Notes under the pieces: generated by a model
Told to the model about the DNA's origin: nothing
Databases searched by the model: none
What the model saw: the letters and a program-made list of their open reading frames with translations, nothing else
Source: SAR324 cluster bacterium
GTDB lineage: Bacteria > SAR324 > NAC60-12
NCBI GenBank assembly: GCA_028822475.1
Contig: JAPKDT010000152.1
Span: 1-5,178 of the forward strand
DNA: 5,178 bases
Reading direction: 5' to 3'
Program-made: the position numbers and the translations under genes
In this document: positions 1 to 5,178 of the stretch, piece after piece
Numbering within the stretch: the first letter of the stretch is position 1
How the letters are laid out: every line of letters starts with the position of its first letter

Positions 1-97
1 GTGGTATTTGAGGGAGACAACCAGCAAGGATCAATACTAGTAGCGAAGCCAGTAAGTAATTTAAGGACGGTAAACATGTGTGAAGTAAATGTGGCAC
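1..97 (-). CDS. flgH: Lipoprotein N-terminus, probably flagellar L-ring protein FlgH (partial)
   Basis: Seen: the minus-strand frame opening just after a stop at 121-119 reads LPSLNYLLASLLVLILAGC and then LPQIP before the window edge. This is a hydrophobic stretch ending in a lipobox (L-A-G-C, Cys codon at 19-17), as expected for a signal peptidase II substrate. Known: FlgH is the outer-membrane lipoprotein that forms the flagellar L-ring, and it follows flgA in several flagellar operons. Inferred: the position directly after flgF-flgG-flgA makes FlgH the best candidate, but no mature FlgH sequence is visible. The start is unsure. GTG at 97 gives Cys27 but lacks a Shine-Dalgarno site and leaves an n-region with no Lys or Arg. 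The nearby ATG at 77 is in another frame (MFTVLK...) and would need a one-base shift to join the lipobox frame. Another lipoprotein, or a chance frame, remains possible. Confidence 0.5.
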   Translation of the reverse strand, partial: MPHLLHTCLPSLNYLLASLLVLILAGCLPQIP

Positions 98-189
98 TTT
101 TAAAACAATAGAAAAAAATTAATATTGAAAATATTAAGTCTGTGCTTCATTTTTGTTATGCATTACAAGAGAAGTTATTTTGCCTGTGT

Positions 190-218
190 TTTCAAAATAA
201 ATTACACTCTGGTATAAT
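190..218 (+). promoter_or_regulatory. Possible sigma-70-type promoter pointing into the flgA 3' end
   Basis: The plus strand carries TGGTATAAT at 210-218, a perfect extended -10 (TG-n-TATAAT). A poor -35 (TTTCAA, 190-195) lies 17 bases upstream. A transcript would start near 225 and run antisense to the end of flgA. The flanking DNA is AT-rich, so a chance match is quite likely. Confidence 0.25.
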
Positions 219-258
219 TTCAACAGACACAGGAATCATTACTTTCCGGACTTTGTAT

Positions 259-300
259 TGTGCCGGTAAAGCAAGTCTCTTTGATTAATTTACCAGTACA
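259..300 (-). other. Imperfect hairpin spanning the flgA stop codon
   Basis: TGTGCCGGTAAA (259-270) and TTTACCAGTACA (289-300) are near-complementary. Read as minus-strand RNA, 11 of 12 positions can pair (one of them G-U, one A-C mismatch) around an 18-base loop that holds the flgA stop. No U-run follows on either strand, so this is not a standard intrinsic terminator. It could be an mRNA-stabilising or processing stem between flgA and the downstream lipoprotein gene. No function is shown. Confidence 0.4.
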
Positions 301-1298
301 ACATTTCTGGTTTTTACAGTGGCAAAAACAACGATTTTGCTGTCCAGGTTTTTCACAGGAATTCTCTCTCCCTTCCTACCTTTTGCCATAGAAATGCCCG
401 GAGCAGAAAGACGTAGAAACGGAGTGTCAAAAACGATCTGTAAACGATCACCTGATTTTACCAGTGGCGGTGTGGAAATTATATTTCTGCTGATTGCTTC
501 GCTTGGATTTATTGTACGGTTAGAAATTTTTCCAATCAGCTGATTTTTGTCTGTTACATATTCACGCGGCATCCGGTCCACATTTTTACGGACTTTCAGT
601 AAATCCGATTCTTCAATAATCTGGTTGCGCCTGATAGTATCACGGGCAATAAAAACTTCTTTGTATAATTTCAGATAGGTTCGTACAGTAACAATCCTAA
701 CTGCTTCACCGTCGATACTGAATTCAACCTCATAATTTCGGTAGCCGCCTTCTTTCTTATACTTTCCTTTAGAAGTGATGACGTAGCTTACTTGACCTCT
801 AGGTAGGAAAATATCTCTCGTTTTTGCAAGTAGACGTGGTTTTAAGTCCTCATTCTTATTAGCTTCCCTGATGTGTTTCAGGACAACCTGGTCTATGTCT
901 TTACCGGTTACTTTGAGGGCTGCACGCTGAATGCTGCTTGATTCCGAACCTGGAAAAACAAAGCGTTTGACGTTGATTTTCTGAGAACGTAAACGCGAGA
1001 GAATTAAAGAGCGTGTAACGGTTAATTTTCGGCCTGGTAATGGTGAACGACCGATGACGGTTTTGCTGATTTTTTCCAATAGCAGAACGTCTTCTCCTTC
1101 AATTTGGGAAATTTCTCCAAGTCGATATTCATTACTGTTAATGACGGAAGACTGAGGCAGGAATATCTTGATCAACTGTTCATCAGGAAGAGTGCTTCCT
1201 TTAGAAAAAGCTGTTCCGGAACTGAGCAAGAATAACAGCACCAAGAATACGTTACTGTATGGAAAACATCTAATCGTTCTACCTTTTATTTTAACCAC
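285..1298 (-). CDS. flgA: Flagellar P-ring assembly chaperone FlgA
   Basis: FlgA is a periplasmic chaperone needed to assemble FlgI into the P-ring around the distal rod. Seen: a Sec signal peptide (basic n-region residues 3-10, hydrophobic core 17-25, likely cleavage after Ala-Phe-Ser at 32). An SAF-type domain covers about 213-277 (EVFIARDTIRRNQII followed by a Leu-Ile-Gly segment). The C-terminal beta domain runs from about 278 to 337, with VKSGD at 280-284 and the basic GRKGERIPVKN at 307-317, as in FlgA C-termini. At 337 residues it is much longer than the ~220-residue enteric FlgA. The extra length is an N-terminal region (about 35-210), which is common outside the enterics. The GTG at 1298 is the only usable start after the in-frame stop at 1316-1314. 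Its Shine-Dalgarno is weak (GAG three bases before it). It lies 86 bases after flgG on the same strand and probably shares its transcript. Confidence 0.9.
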   Translation of the reverse strand: MVKIKGRTIRCFPYSNVFLVLLFLLSSGTAFSKGSTLPDEQLIKIFLPQSSVINSNEYRLGEISQIEGEDVLLLEKISKTVIGRSPLPGRKLTVTRSLILSRLRSQKINVKRFVFPGSESSSIQRAALKVTGKDIDQVVLKHIREANKNEDLKPRLLAKTRDIFLPRGQVSYVITSKGKYKKEGGYRNYEVEFSIDGEAVRIVTVRTYLKLYKEVFIARDTIRRNQIIEESDLLKVRKNVDRMPREYVTDKNQLIGKISNRTINPSEAISRNIISTPPLVKSGDRLQIVFDTPFLRLSAPGISMAKGRKGERIPVKNLDSKIVVFATVKTRNVVLVN

Positions 1299-1332
1299 AG
1301 ACTCTATTCGTAATTACTTGTGTTTTGTTCAG

Positions 1333-1347
1333 ACTGTTTAGCTTGAA
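1333..1347 (+). repeat. Third, looser copy of the CTGTTTA-core repeat
   Basis: ACTGTTTAGCTTGAA in the flgG-flgA gap matches the repeat at 3185-3199 (ACTGTTTAAGTTGAA) at 13 of 15 positions. It sits inside a short dyad, GTTCA (1327-1331) and TGAAC (1344-1348). It may be a regulator site within the flagellar operon, or coincidence in AT-rich spacer. Confidence 0.35.
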
Positions 1348-1384
1348 CTTGTTTTTGCTTTTATTGGATATAAGACCTGATTAA

Positions 1385-2173
1385 TTAACGTACAAGATTG
1401 TTGGTGTTTTGCAGCATTTCATCTGCAGACTGAATGGCTTTTGAATTTACTTCATAAGCACGCTGTGCTGTTATCATATTTACCATTTCTTCCACCAGTG
1501 AAACATTTGAACGTTCTAAAAATCCCTGCGAGAGAGATCCCATATTACTTGAACCCGGTGCGTCAACAATTGCGTTTCCGGATGCAGGAGTTGAGAGGAA
1601 AAGGTTTTTTCCAATTGGTGTTAGTCCGGACGGATTTTGAAAACGTGCCAATTGAATGCTTCCGAGTGCTTCAGGTAAATTGTCATCTCTCAGAAAAACT
1701 GAGACTGTACCATCTATGCCAATTTGTACTTTTCTGGTATCGGCAGGAATGTTGATTTCAGGATCCATCAGCATTCCGTCATTTGTTACCATACGTCCCA
1801 TGCCGTCCACGTTGAAATGTCCGTCCCTCGAATATGCGATGATTCCATTAGGCTGCAGTATTTGGAAAAAACCCATACCGTCAATACTCATATCCATATC
1901 ATTGCCGGTGTTCTCCATGTTGCCTGGAGTATGTATCTTATCAATGCTCACATACTTCACACCATGACCCACGTGAATTCCAACCGGAACCTGTGTGGAA
2001 ACTGAAGAAGGAACCCCAGCATTGCGTTCATTGTAATACAGTAAATCCTGAAACTGGACTTTGCTTTTTTTAAAACCGGTTGTGTTAACGTTTGCCAGGT
2101 TGTTAGCAGTTGTATCAATATTTCTTTGCTGGGCCTGCATTCCAGTAGCAGCTGTATAAAGTGCTCGCATCAT
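1385..2173 (-). CDS. flgG: Flagellar distal rod protein FlgG
   Basis: FlgG is exported by the flagellar type III system and polymerises into the distal rod, the drive shaft that passes through the P- and L-rings. Seen: 262 residues, the usual FlgG length. The N-terminal rod signature NNLANVNTTGFKK is at 24-36, preceded by ALYTAATGM. A beta-rich middle contains GNDMDMSIDGMGFF (90-103). The C-terminal helix region is LERSNVSLVEEMVNMI followed by TAQRAYEVNSK (219-245), the classic FlgG ending. There is no cleavable signal peptide, as expected for this export route. The start is the first of two tandem ATGs; AGGAG at 2188-2184 lies 10 bases upstream of it and 13 upstream of the second. It follows flgF by 57 bases and precedes flgA by 86. 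Confidence 0.97.
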   Translation of the reverse strand: MMRALYTAATGMQAQQRNIDTTANNLANVNTTGFKKSKVQFQDLLYYNERNAGVPSSVSTQVPVGIHVGHGVKYVSIDKIHTPGNMENTGNDMDMSIDGMGFFQILQPNGIIAYSRDGHFNVDGMGRMVTNDGMLMDPEINIPADTRKVQIGIDGTVSVFLRDDNLPEALGSIQLARFQNPSGLTPIGKNLFLSTPASGNAIVDAPGSSNMGSLSQGFLERSNVSLVEEMVNMITAQRAYEVNSKAIQSADEMLQNTNNLVR

Positions 2174-2230
2174 AAGCGGTAAACTCCTGAATCAGATTGT
2201 TATTGTGGAGAATAATTTGTATATAATTAA

Positions 2231-3001
2231 TTAAGCCTGAACCATACTAATGGCTTTTTCATCTAATTTATCTAGTCTTGAAAGAGCTTTGTGTATTGTT
2301 TCATATGCACGTGTTGCGGTGATCATACGAGTCATTTCAAGCATGCTGTTCACATTTGAATCTTCCAGCATTCCCTGCTTAAGCTGAATTTCTTCGGATG
2401 CAATCGGCAGATCATTTCTGTTAACCGGTGCAAAAAATCCCTGTCCCAGCTTTTGCAGTTGGTCTTGATTTTGGAAACGTACCAAGCGGAAGTTGTCTGC
2501 AAGAACTCCGTCAACGCTGAGCTGTCCGCTTTCGTTAACTTGAATTGCACCTTCTTTGATGGTAATAATACCGTTTGTACCAAGAACCGGATATCCGTCA
2601 TTGGTTACAATACGGCCGGCCCCATCAAGTTGAAAATTACCAGCGCGTGTAAATCGTTCACCCTGAGGTGTATCAATGGTGAAAAAACCGTCATTAGCCA
2701 GAGCAAAATCCAGATCATTACCTGTGGTACGCATTCTTCCGGGTTCAAAATTTTTACCAATTTCATCTACTATTACCGCAGATTTGTCCATGCCGACATA
2801 GTCATCAAGATATTCGTGCGACAAAAAGCGTTCCTCCAGTGATTCAGGTGCTACACGTTGCGCAGTGGAAAGAACTTCCCTGAATGACGGCTGATCTTCT
2901 TTGAAACCAACTGTGTTGACGTTGGCCAAATTGTTTGAGACAGTTTCCATTTTACGCTCAATCACTCCTGCTGCTTGTACAAGACTGGTCATGCCGCTCA
3001 T
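2231..3001 (-). CDS. flgF: Flagellar proximal rod protein FlgF
   Basis: FlgF is a proximal rod subunit, added before FlgG and exported by the flagellar type III apparatus. Seen: 256 residues from the chosen ATG. The rod signature NNLANVNTVGFK is at 23-34, GNDLDFALANDGFF at 94-107, FTRAGNF at 117-123, and the C-terminal LEDSNVNSMLEM with TRAYE is at 212-234. It belongs to the same family as the neighbouring FlgG. The divergent N-terminus (SGMTSLVQAAG), shorter middle and position ahead of flgG favour FlgF over a second FlgG. A longer frame from TTG at 3064 exists, but the ATG at 3001 has a good AGGG six bases upstream. The TTG also lies inside the -12 element of the proposed promoter, so the long form cannot be translated from that transcript. 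It is the first gene of the operon. Confidence 0.92.
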   Translation of the reverse strand: MSGMTSLVQAAGVIERKMETVSNNLANVNTVGFKEDQPSFREVLSTAQRVAPESLEERFLSHEYLDDYVGMDKSAVIVDEIGKNFEPGRMRTTGNDLDFALANDGFFTIDTPQGERFTRAGNFQLDGAGRIVTNDGYPVLGTNGIITIKEGAIQVNESGQLSVDGVLADNFRLVRFQNQDQLQKLGQGFFAPVNRNDLPIASEEIQLKQGMLEDSNVNSMLEMTRMITATRAYETIHKALSRLDKLDEKAISMVQA

Positions 3002-3005
3002 AAGG

Positions 3006-3011
3006 TTCCCT
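3006..3011 (-). promoter_or_regulatory. Ribosome binding site that fixes the flgF start
   Basis: AGGGAA on the minus strand, with AGGG six bases before the ATG at 3001. It supports that ATG over the upstream TTG at 3064. Confidence 0.75.
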
Positions 3012-3059
3012 GAATAATGGTGAATTAGAAGTTTTGAACTCTTTGGTTGCTTTGGTAAA

Positions 3060-3076
3060 AGCAAGCAACATACCAG
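3060..3076 (-). promoter_or_regulatory. Sigma-54 (RpoN) promoter of the flgF-flgG-flgA operon
   Basis: The minus strand reads CTGGTATGTTGCTTGCT. GG (3074-3073) and GC (3062-3061) are exactly 10 bases apart, and the sequence agrees with the consensus YTGGCACG-N4-TTGCW except for two bases of the -24 box. The predicted start is near 3049, giving a leader of about 48 bases with the flgF Shine-Dalgarno in place. Rod and hook genes are sigma-54-dependent in many flagellated bacteria, so the biology fits. An NtrC-family activator would be needed. Confidence 0.75.
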
Positions 3077-3180
3077 ATCGTTTCAAGTGAAGAGTGTAAT
3101 CTGCAAGCTTTGAGGAATCACTTGTTTTAGCAGCAGATGCTTTAAAGAAACAGAACCGTATTTTACTTTAATGGCAACAG

Positions 3181-3200
3181 TTCTACTGTTTAAGTTGAAA
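3181..3200 (+). repeat. CTGTTTAAGT repeat, copy 1 (dyad-like)
   Basis: TTCTACTGTTTAAGTTGAAA matches 3269-3288 at 16 of 20 positions. It also has internal dyad symmetry of the form TTC-n-ACT-N5-AGT-n-GAA, as an operator would. It lies about 140 bases upstream of the predicted flgF transcription start, a usual distance for a sigma-54 activator site. The binding protein is unknown. Confidence 0.45.
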
Positions 3201-3268
3201 TTATTACAACATCCTCCTCTCCTTTTTGGTTTTTATATTTAAGATAAAAAGAGAATCATTCCGGCCGT

Positions 3269-3288
3269 TTCTGCTGTTTAAGTCAAAG
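3269..3288 (+). repeat. CTGTTTAAGT repeat, copy 2
   Basis: TTCTGCTGTTTAAGTCAAAG is the second copy in the same orientation, 88 bases from copy 1. The core CTGTTTAAGT is identical and the dyad is weaker. It is about 230 bases from the flgF start and 150 from the glnA start, so it could serve either promoter. Confidence 0.45.
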
Positions 3289-3316
3289 CTGTGAATATGA
3301 GGCAGCTGAAACATGT

Positions 3317-3333
3317 TGCACAAGAATTGTGCA
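3317..3333 (+). promoter_or_regulatory. NtrC-type binding site upstream of glnA
   Basis: TGCACAAGAATTGTGCA is a perfect 7-bp inverted repeat around a 3-base spacer. It fits the NtrC consensus TGCACC-N5-GGTGCA in length (17 bp) and outer bases, with only the innermost base of each arm changed. It is centred about 105 bases upstream of the predicted glnA start, close to where NtrC sites stand at enteric glnA. Confidence 0.75.
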
Positions 3334-3335
3334 GT

Positions 3336-3352
3336 TGCTTAAAAAATGTGCG
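3336..3352 (+). promoter_or_regulatory. Weaker second NtrC-like site
   Basis: TGCTTAAAAAATGTGCG keeps the 6-5-6 layout, with one good half (TGTGCG) and one poor half (TGCTTA). Its centre is 19 bases from that of the strong site, about two helical turns, which would suit cooperative binding of two NtrC dimers on one face of the DNA. Confidence 0.4.
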
Positions 3353-3385
3353 AATATAATTGTTAGTTTAAAATTTATATATTAA

Positions 3386-3398
3386 TATCAGTATATTA
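3386..3398 (+). promoter_or_regulatory. IHF-like site in the glnA promoter region
   Basis: TATCAGTATATTA matches WATCAR-N4-TTR at every fixed base and lies between the enhancer and the promoter, where DNA bending helps a sigma-54 activator reach polymerase. It is nearer the -24 box than usual and the stretch is very AT-rich, so chance is possible. Confidence 0.35.
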
Positions 3399-3403
3399 AT
3401 TTG

Positions 3404-3418
3404 TGGCGTGGTATTTGC
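3404..3418 (+). promoter_or_regulatory. Sigma-54 (RpoN) promoter of glnA
   Basis: TGGCGTGGTATTTGC has GG (3405-3406) and GC (3417-3418) exactly 10 bases apart, an intact TGGC and an intact TTGC, with two non-consensus bases in the -24 box. The predicted start is near 3430, giving a leader of about 69 bases. With the NtrC-type dyads upstream, this reproduces the layout of the nitrogen-regulated glnAp2 promoter of enterics. Confidence 0.7.
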
Positions 3419-3486
3419 GTCTTAAATGTGCTTATGTTTTATTGTGCCACTTTTTTGTGGTTAATTAATAATTGAAAATAGTAAAA

Positions 3487-3493
3487 AAGGAAG
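3487..3493 (+). promoter_or_regulatory. Ribosome binding site that fixes the glnA start
   Basis: AAGGAAG lies five bases before the ATG at 3499. A TTG at 3472 would extend the protein by nine residues, but it has no such site and the extension falls outside the family N-terminus. Confidence 0.8.
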
Positions 3494-3498
3494 AAGTT

Positions 3499-4911
3499 AT
3501 GACTACGCCGAAAGAGGTAATTGAATTTGCAAAACAAAATGATGCGGTTATGGTGGACATGAAGTTCATCGATTTTATTGGAACATGGCAGCATTTCACT
3601 ATCCCTATTACAGAAATGACCGAAGAAATGCTGGAAGAAGGCCGCATGTTTGACGGTTCCAGTATTCGCTGCTGGCAGACCATCGAAAACAGTGACATGA
3701 AAATCATGCCTGATTTGTCGACAATCAAAATGGATCCTTTTTATGAGCATCCGACTCTCTCCGTTATTTGTGATATTCAAGATCCGGTAACAGGCGAGGA
3801 CTATTCTCGTGATCCACGCAACGTGACCAAGAAAGCGGAAAAATATCTTGTTTCTACCGGAATTGGAGACACTATCTATGTTGGACCGGAAGCAGAATTT
3901 TTTCTGTTTGATGACGTGCGTTTCGCACAAGGTCCGGAAGGCGGTTTTTATTCCATTGATTCTACGGAATGCCCTTGGAATTCAGGTGCAGAAGAAATGG
4001 GCGGAAATAAGGCATATAAAATTGGACACAAGTTTGGCTATTTTCCGTCAGCTCCATTTGACCAGGACCGTGATATCAGAGCAGAAATGGTTTTAACCAT
4101 GCAGGATATGGGAATTACCGTTGAAGCACAACATCATGAAGTCGCACCTGCTCAGCACGAAATTGACTTCAGATTTGATACAATGTTGAGATCCGCAGAC
4201 ATGATGCAGTGGTACAAATACATTGTCCGTAATGTCGCTATTGATAACGGCAAGACCGCTACTTTTATGCCTAAACCAATGTTTTCGGATAACGGCAGTG
4301 GAATGCACACGCATCAGTCAATTTGGAAAGACGGACAGCCTTTGTTTGCCGGTGATCAATACGGCGGGTTGAGCGAAATGGCACTTTACTACATCGGCGG
4401 TATCCTTAAGCACGCTCCTGCATTGGCTGCGTTTACCAATCCTTTGACCAATTCCTACAAGCGTCTTGTTCCTGGATATGAAGCACCGATCAATCTGGCT
4501 TATTCCAATCGTAACAGATCTGCGGCTGTTCGGATTCCTGTCGTAGATTCACCAAAAGGCCGCCGGATTGAGTACCGTTGTCCTGACTCCGGAGCAAATG
4601 TCTATCTTGCTTTTCCGGCGATGATGATGGCAGGGTTGGACGGAATTCAAAACAAGATTGATCCAGGTGATCCAATGGATGTGAATATCTATGATCTTCC
4701 TCCTGAAAAATTGAACAAAATTGGTAAGATGCCGAGTTCTCTTCACGAAGCCATGGAAGCGTTGAAAAACGACCACGAATTCCTGCTCAAAGGTGATGTT
4801 TTTACCAAAGATGTCATTGATTACTGGTTGAACTGGAAGATGGAAGAAGAAGTCAAAGCCATCGATTCCCGTCCTCATCCTCATGAGTTTGAGTTGTATT
4901 ACCACTGTTAA
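3499..4911 (+). CDS. glnA: Type I glutamine synthetase (adenylylatable GSI-beta)
   Basis: Catalyses glutamate + NH3 + ATP to glutamine, the main entry of ammonium into cell nitrogen; the family forms cytoplasmic dodecamers. Seen: 470 residues against 469 in E. coli. From the ATG: the beta-grasp domain with FDGSSI (Asp52, the active-site latch), then the catalytic domain with metal ligands Glu131 and Glu133 (GPEAEFF), Glu214 and Glu221 (HHEVAPAQHEID), and His270 in NGSGMHTH. ATP/glutamate-site residues include Arg340 and Arg345 (NRNRSAAVRIP), Glu358 and Arg360. NIYDLPPEK carries Tyr398, matching the adenylylated Tyr of E. coli (397 without Met). All key residues are present. Odd: the near-invariant Asn-Pro-Tyr-Leu after the RCPD motif is Asn-Val-Tyr-Leu (residues 367-370). 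Transcribed alone, with a nitrogen-type promoter ahead and an intrinsic terminator behind; activity control by a GlnE-type adenylyltransferase is inferred from the tyrosine. Confidence 0.98.
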   Translation: MTTPKEVIEFAKQNDAVMVDMKFIDFIGTWQHFTIPITEMTEEMLEEGRMFDGSSIRCWQTIENSDMKIMPDLSTIKMDPFYEHPTLSVICDIQDPVTGEDYSRDPRNVTKKAEKYLVSTGIGDTIYVGPEAEFFLFDDVRFAQGPEGGFYSIDSTECPWNSGAEEMGGNKAYKIGHKFGYFPSAPFDQDRDIRAEMVLTMQDMGITVEAQHHEVAPAQHEIDFRFDTMLRSADMMQWYKYIVRNVAIDNGKTATFMPKPMFSDNGSGMHTHQSIWKDGQPLFAGDQYGGLSEMALYYIGGILKHAPALAAFTNPLTNSYKRLVPGYEAPINLAYSNRNRSAAVRIPVVDSPKGRRIEYRCPDSGANVYLAFPAMMMAGLDGIQNKIDPGDPMDVNIYDLPPEKLNKIGKMPSSLHEAMEALKNDHEFLLKGDVFTKDVIDYWLNWKMEEEVKAIDSRPHPHEFELYYHC

Positions 4912-4920
4912 ACATCTTTT

Positions 4921-4961
4921 TCGTGGGAGTGATTTCTTTGCTCCCACGAGATTTTGTTTTT
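4921..4961 (+). terminator. Intrinsic terminator of glnA
   Basis: A perfect 9-bp GC-rich stem, TCGTGGGAG (4921-4929) with CTCCCACGA (4941-4949), encloses an 11-base loop and is followed by a T-rich tract (4951-4961). It begins 10 bases after the glnA stop, so glnA is probably monocistronic. Confidence 0.92.
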
Positions 4962-4984
4962 CTACTTTCCTTTCCAGCTCATTT

Positions 4985-5095
4985 CTACGTAAATTCTCTT
5001 TTTAATTCCTGTTCATTTTCCGGATTAAACACGCCTTTTTTTAAATCTGCATAATCGGCGGTGGCTAGTTACAGCAGGATATTAAGTCCGAAAAT
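4985..5095 (-). pseudogene. Possible decayed gene tail, unrecognised
   Basis: The minus strand reads IFGLNILL, then a stop (TAA, 5071-5069), then LAT followed by ADYADLKKGVFNPENEQEL and KREFT before a TAG at 4987-4985. The second part has a charged, soluble-protein-like composition and no start codon of its own. The frame upstream is closed by another stop at 5098-5096. This could be the eroded 3' end of a gene whose body lies to the right, or a chance open stretch. I do not recognise the family. The rest of 4962-5178 holds nothing I can name. Confidence 0.25.
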
Positions 5096-5178
5096 CTAGA
5101 AATCATTCACTGATTATTTTTTGAGAGCTAAACTTTGCAGGTACAACAGAGTTTTTTTATTTCTGCCAATTGCCTAAT

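Larger units (their letters stand above)
3002..3498. promoter_or_regulatory. Divergent control region between flgF and glnA
   Basis: These 497 bases hold no convincing gene. On the flgF side are a sigma-54 promoter and a ribosome binding site. On the glnA side are an NtrC-type enhancer, an IHF-like site, a sigma-54 promoter and a ribosome binding site. Between them lie two copies of a CTGTTTAAGT repeat. A purine-rich minus-strand tract at 3213-3225 resembles a Shine-Dalgarno but leads only to ATG-TTG-stop. Because both promoters appear sigma-54-dependent and are about 380 bases apart, activators bound in the middle could in principle act on either side. Confidence 0.75.

Noticed and set aside
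1..111. Plus-strand open stretch ending MCEVNVALLKQ, resembling the start of CooT-type small nickel proteins (MCE...)
   Set aside because: It stops after 11 residues from the ATG and no frame continues the family pattern. The opposite strand gives a better explanation (lipobox).
3002..3064. Longer FlgF starting at TTG 3064
   Set aside because: The extra 21 residues do not look like a rod protein N-terminus, the TTG lies within the -12 element of the proposed promoter, and ATG 3001 has a proper Shine-Dalgarno.
3083..3226. Purine-rich tract (AGGAGAGGAGG) on the minus strand suggesting a small gene upstream of flgF
   Set aside because: The adjacent ATG is followed by TTG and a stop, and the alternative ~50-codon frame has no start codon near the tract.
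3360..3388. Sigma-70-like TTGTTA-N17-TAATAT ahead of glnA
   Set aside because: The region is almost pure A/T, so such matches are expected by chance; the sigma-54 element with its enhancer is far more specific. A secondary promoter cannot be excluded.
3472..3498. Longer GlnA starting at TTG 3472
   Set aside because: It would place the ribosome binding site inside the coding region; ATG 3499 gives the family length and puts Tyr398 at the expected position.
3439..3930. 163-codon open frame on the minus strand opposite glnA
   Set aside because: It is a shadow of glnA: rich in His, Phe and Cys, no family resemblance, and no ribosome binding site seen.

Overview
The window comes from a flagellated Gram-negative (diderm) bacterium with AT-leaning DNA. 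It carries genes for the rod and the P-/L-ring assembly of the flagellar basal body, which imply an outer membrane. It also carries a complete type I glutamine synthetase of the adenylylatable (GlnE-controlled) kind. The order flgF-flgG-flgA-(flgH) and the style of the GS sequence would fit a delta-proteobacterium-like or PVC-type lineage. The phylum is not decidable from 5 kb, and I hold that placement loosely.

Minus strand, right to left. A flagellar operon starts at a good sigma-54 type (-24/-12) promoter at 3060-3076. It runs through flgF (3001-2231, proximal rod), flgG (2173-1385, distal rod) and flgA (1298-285, periplasmic P-ring chaperone). After a 187-base gap it reaches what looks like the first 32 codons of a lipoprotein, most likely flgH (L-ring), cut by the left edge (97-1). 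Together these build the rod and the bushing rings it passes through.

Plus strand. glnA (3499-4911) is preceded by an almost textbook nitrogen-control region: a 17-bp NtrC-type dyad (3317-3333), a weaker second dyad two helical turns away (3336-3352), an IHF-like site (3386-3398) and a -24/-12 promoter (3404-3418). It ends in a strong intrinsic terminator (4921-4961). The remaining ~215 bases at the right edge hold no intact gene, only a possible decayed gene tail on the minus strand.

The most interesting part is the ~500-base divergent control region 3002-3498. Both outgoing transcripts appear to use sigma-54, so motility and nitrogen assimilation may share a control block. A previously unassigned repeat with core CTGTTTA occurs twice in this block, with a third looser copy between flgG and flgA. 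I saw no CRISPR array, tRNA, rRNA or insertion sequence. No wholly new system is evident; the novelty is regulatory.
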